A stretch of DNA of 64,000 nucleotides from contig OX392527.1 of the NCBI GenBank assembly GCA_947623455.1, positions 50,326,401 through 50,390,400 of the forward strand, in the 5' to 3' direction. The position numbers and the translations under genes are program-made. Of this stretch, positions 61,880-64,000 are shown one piece after another. The notes under the pieces were generated by a model, which searched no databases, was not told the origin of the DNA, and saw only the letters and a program-made list of their open reading frames with translations. This stretch comes from Mimachlamys varia (Eukaryota > Mollusca > Bivalvia > Pectinida > Pectinidae). Position 1 is the first letter of the stretch, and the number at the start of each line of letters is the position of its first letter.

Positions 61880-62585
61880 AACATAGCCAAGTTTCAATTT
61901 AATTACATATCAATAACACTATAAATAGTGGATACTAACGTAAATTCTCAAAATTCCCATGTTTTTACCCCAAAATTTCCTCCAATTTTCAGTAAGGTCT
62001 TCAGTATGATAATATTAGTAACTACAATAAGTTTCAATTGAATCCGATATCAGTCACACTATAAAAAGTGGACTTTAACGCAAATTCTCAAAATTCCCAT
62101 GTTTTTGCCCCAAAATGATATCAGTAACTACTGTAAGTTTTAATTGAATCTGATATCAGTGATACTATAAAAAGTGGACTTTAATGCAAATTCTCAAAAT
62201 TCCCATGTTTTTGACCAAAAACAGCAAAACCTGTATATAAATTTCCTCCAAATTTCACTAAGATGTTCAGTATGATGATTTTAGTAACTACTTGAAGTTT
62301 CAATTCAATCGGATATCTGTAACAATATAAAAAGTGGACTTTAACACAAATTCTCAAAATTCCCATGTTTTTGCCCCAAAACACCAAAACCTGTAACACG
62401 ATTTCATTTAAATTTAGGTAAGGTATTAAGTATTATAGTTTGAACGACGTGACCAACTTTCAATGCAATTGGATAATTATAACACTGTGAAAAGTGGACT
62501 TTAACGCAAATGTTGACGCCGCCGCCGCCGCCAGTAAAGTAACACCCAAGTCTCGCTTTCTCGACTATTGTCGCGGCGAGACAAT
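61880..62585. repeat. ~150-bp tandem repeat ending in GCC-rich block
   Basis: Four to five diverged units share AAGTTTCAATT, ACTATAAAAAGTGGA, TTAACGCAAATTCTCAAAAT and TCCCATGTTTTTG. The series ends with GACGCCGCCGCCGCCGCC and CTCGACTATTGTCGCGGCGA. A single unit is at about 31100-31215. Confidence 0.85.
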
Positions 62586-64000
62586 AAAATGATCATTAAA
62601 ACCTACAAGAAATTGTTATGTTATATTTCTAATCAACCCAAAAAAAAAGATTTTATTGAGAGCTCACTTACAAAGAAGTGGCCGCTCTGAAAACGAAATG
62701 CATGAACTTAGCACAGGTTCGCCTGTATAATTCTGATAGTGTTGAGTAAAATATAAATCCTCACAAATTTCAGCTATAGAGGTGTCGTGAAGAAAGTGCT
62801 ATAGATTCAGGAATTCATAAGTTCATAAGAGTACAGAACTACAATTTTATGCAAAATTTGGCGATACATGTATTGTAAAAAGTACTTCAATAAATTTTCC
62901 CTTTAAGATATAGAGGATCTTACACGAGTGTCGATGTAATATGGGATTTATTAAACAAGTTCAATAATTTAATATGTCACGAGCCTTAAGGCTAGTGTAA
63001 GATTCCATTTATCACATAACTAATATTCATGAGAAAATACACTTAAACACTCAAATTTTTTCTCTATAAGACAGGCCAATGGTACGATTTTCACTACCGA
63101 GACAATCATGTGATATCATAAAGACGAATGATGAATGAATTGAGAAAGAAGAAATGTGCATAAAGTTTCCACTACAAAGTCAATTTTCATGACATAATGG
63201 AAACCGTTTTTGAGTAAAAAAATTGCTTCTTCAAAGAAGTAAAAATTTTTTCTCAGATTTTTCTGCCCTAAAACAGGATCCGTATACCAGCTGCGCGTAG
63301 GTCGGTTTAACAGGATCTCTTTAGCACTGTGACGTAAAATGTTGTTTTAACAGGATCCGTATTGCGCTGTCACGAAATCGTTTTAATAGGATCTGTATAA
63401 CCACTGTGACGTAAGTCGTTTTAACAGGATCTCAAATTCTTTCTCATCTCTTACACAATCACTGTTTCATTCCATACAAGGCTAGAATTAAACAAAGAAT
63501 CATGGCAACTGGCAATTTATATGATCCACTCAGATTTTAAAAAGTGTATTTACTATTGAGTACAAACTTACCTAAACTTTCGATTCTGGATAAGAGGACT
63601 GAGGTTTAAAGTGTTAAATAAATGTACATTTGTATACAGCATGAAACACTGTACTGCCACTATCTATATACAGCTACGGGCACTTTCCACTCCGAGTGAC
63701 ATATATATATCGACAGTGGTAGTCTGGATCCTGGTAATTATAGGTAAATATACATGTACTGAAAAATAGCATCTCAGTTGAGGCATATATAAAATACATA
63801 TCGAGGACATTATTAAGTTTCTTGTGACGAGCAAGTGTGTGGAGTGAATATTTTGATATTTTTCAAGAAAGTCTAGCATGAAAAAAAAAAAAAATGATAC
63901 AATTAGTGAAATTCTGAATGTGACATCTGATAATATTTCTGTTAAAGACATTTACAACAGCTTTTGCAAAAATTTAACATTGAGCAATACTTCTATATAC
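62586..64000. other. No gene recognised
   Basis: AT-rich. Apart from the repeat at 63275-63435 nothing is supported. No Rab GDSGVGKT-type P-loop exon was seen on the minus strand. Confidence 0.35.
63275..63435. repeat. ~45-bp tandem repeat
   Basis: Four diverged units share TTTTAACAGGATC(T/C)GTAT and a following CACTGTGACGTAA(A/G). Nothing else is recognised around it. Confidence 0.8.

Overview
The window looks like eukaryotic (metazoan) nuclear DNA: AT-rich, sparse short exons with GT-AG introns, tRNA-derived SINEs, many non-autonomous DNA transposons and several satellite arrays. The gene content (an animal Rab37/Rab26-type GTPase) and the style of the repeats suggest a lophotrochozoan, most likely a bivalve or other mollusc. 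The species assignment is inference.

Layout. 1-7.3 kb is intergenic DNA with a tandemly duplicated ~0.8 kb segment carrying a short TIR element, plus three small foldback/TIR insertions with clear target-site duplications (TSDs). 7.3-9.9 kb is a 28-36 bp minisatellite that happens to be open in all three forward frames. 10.5-10.9 kb (minus) is a possible last exon of a tail-anchored protein. 12.0-14.3 kb is a ~44 bp satellite. 15-26 kb is repeat-rich: TIR elements, a 393 bp foldback, a SINE with a triplicated core, and the decayed 3' end of a non-LTR retrotransposon.

Two genes are well supported. Gene 1 (plus, coding 32662-36111, five coding exons, 252 aa) has no family I recognise. It carries an RVxF-type PP1-docking motif and a DSGxxS beta-TrCP-type degron. 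A CRE/TATA-like promoter with a noncoding first exon lies at 27.1-27.26 kb and may belong to it. A 24 bp minisatellite lies just downstream. Gene 2 (minus, 55936-45109, 5' end outside the window) is a Rab37/Rab26-type small GTPase. Its switch II exon is present twice, with identical 67 bp length and identical phase, so the two copies can only be used in a mutually exclusive way. This is the most interesting biological feature of the window. The two genes are convergent.

The rest (38-64 kb) is introns and flanks with minisatellites (40.5, 56.8-58.0, 63.3 kb), SINEs, an hAT-type element with a perfect 8 bp TSD (60.3 kb) and other foldbacks. No CRISPR array, rRNA gene or convincing functional tRNA gene was seen.
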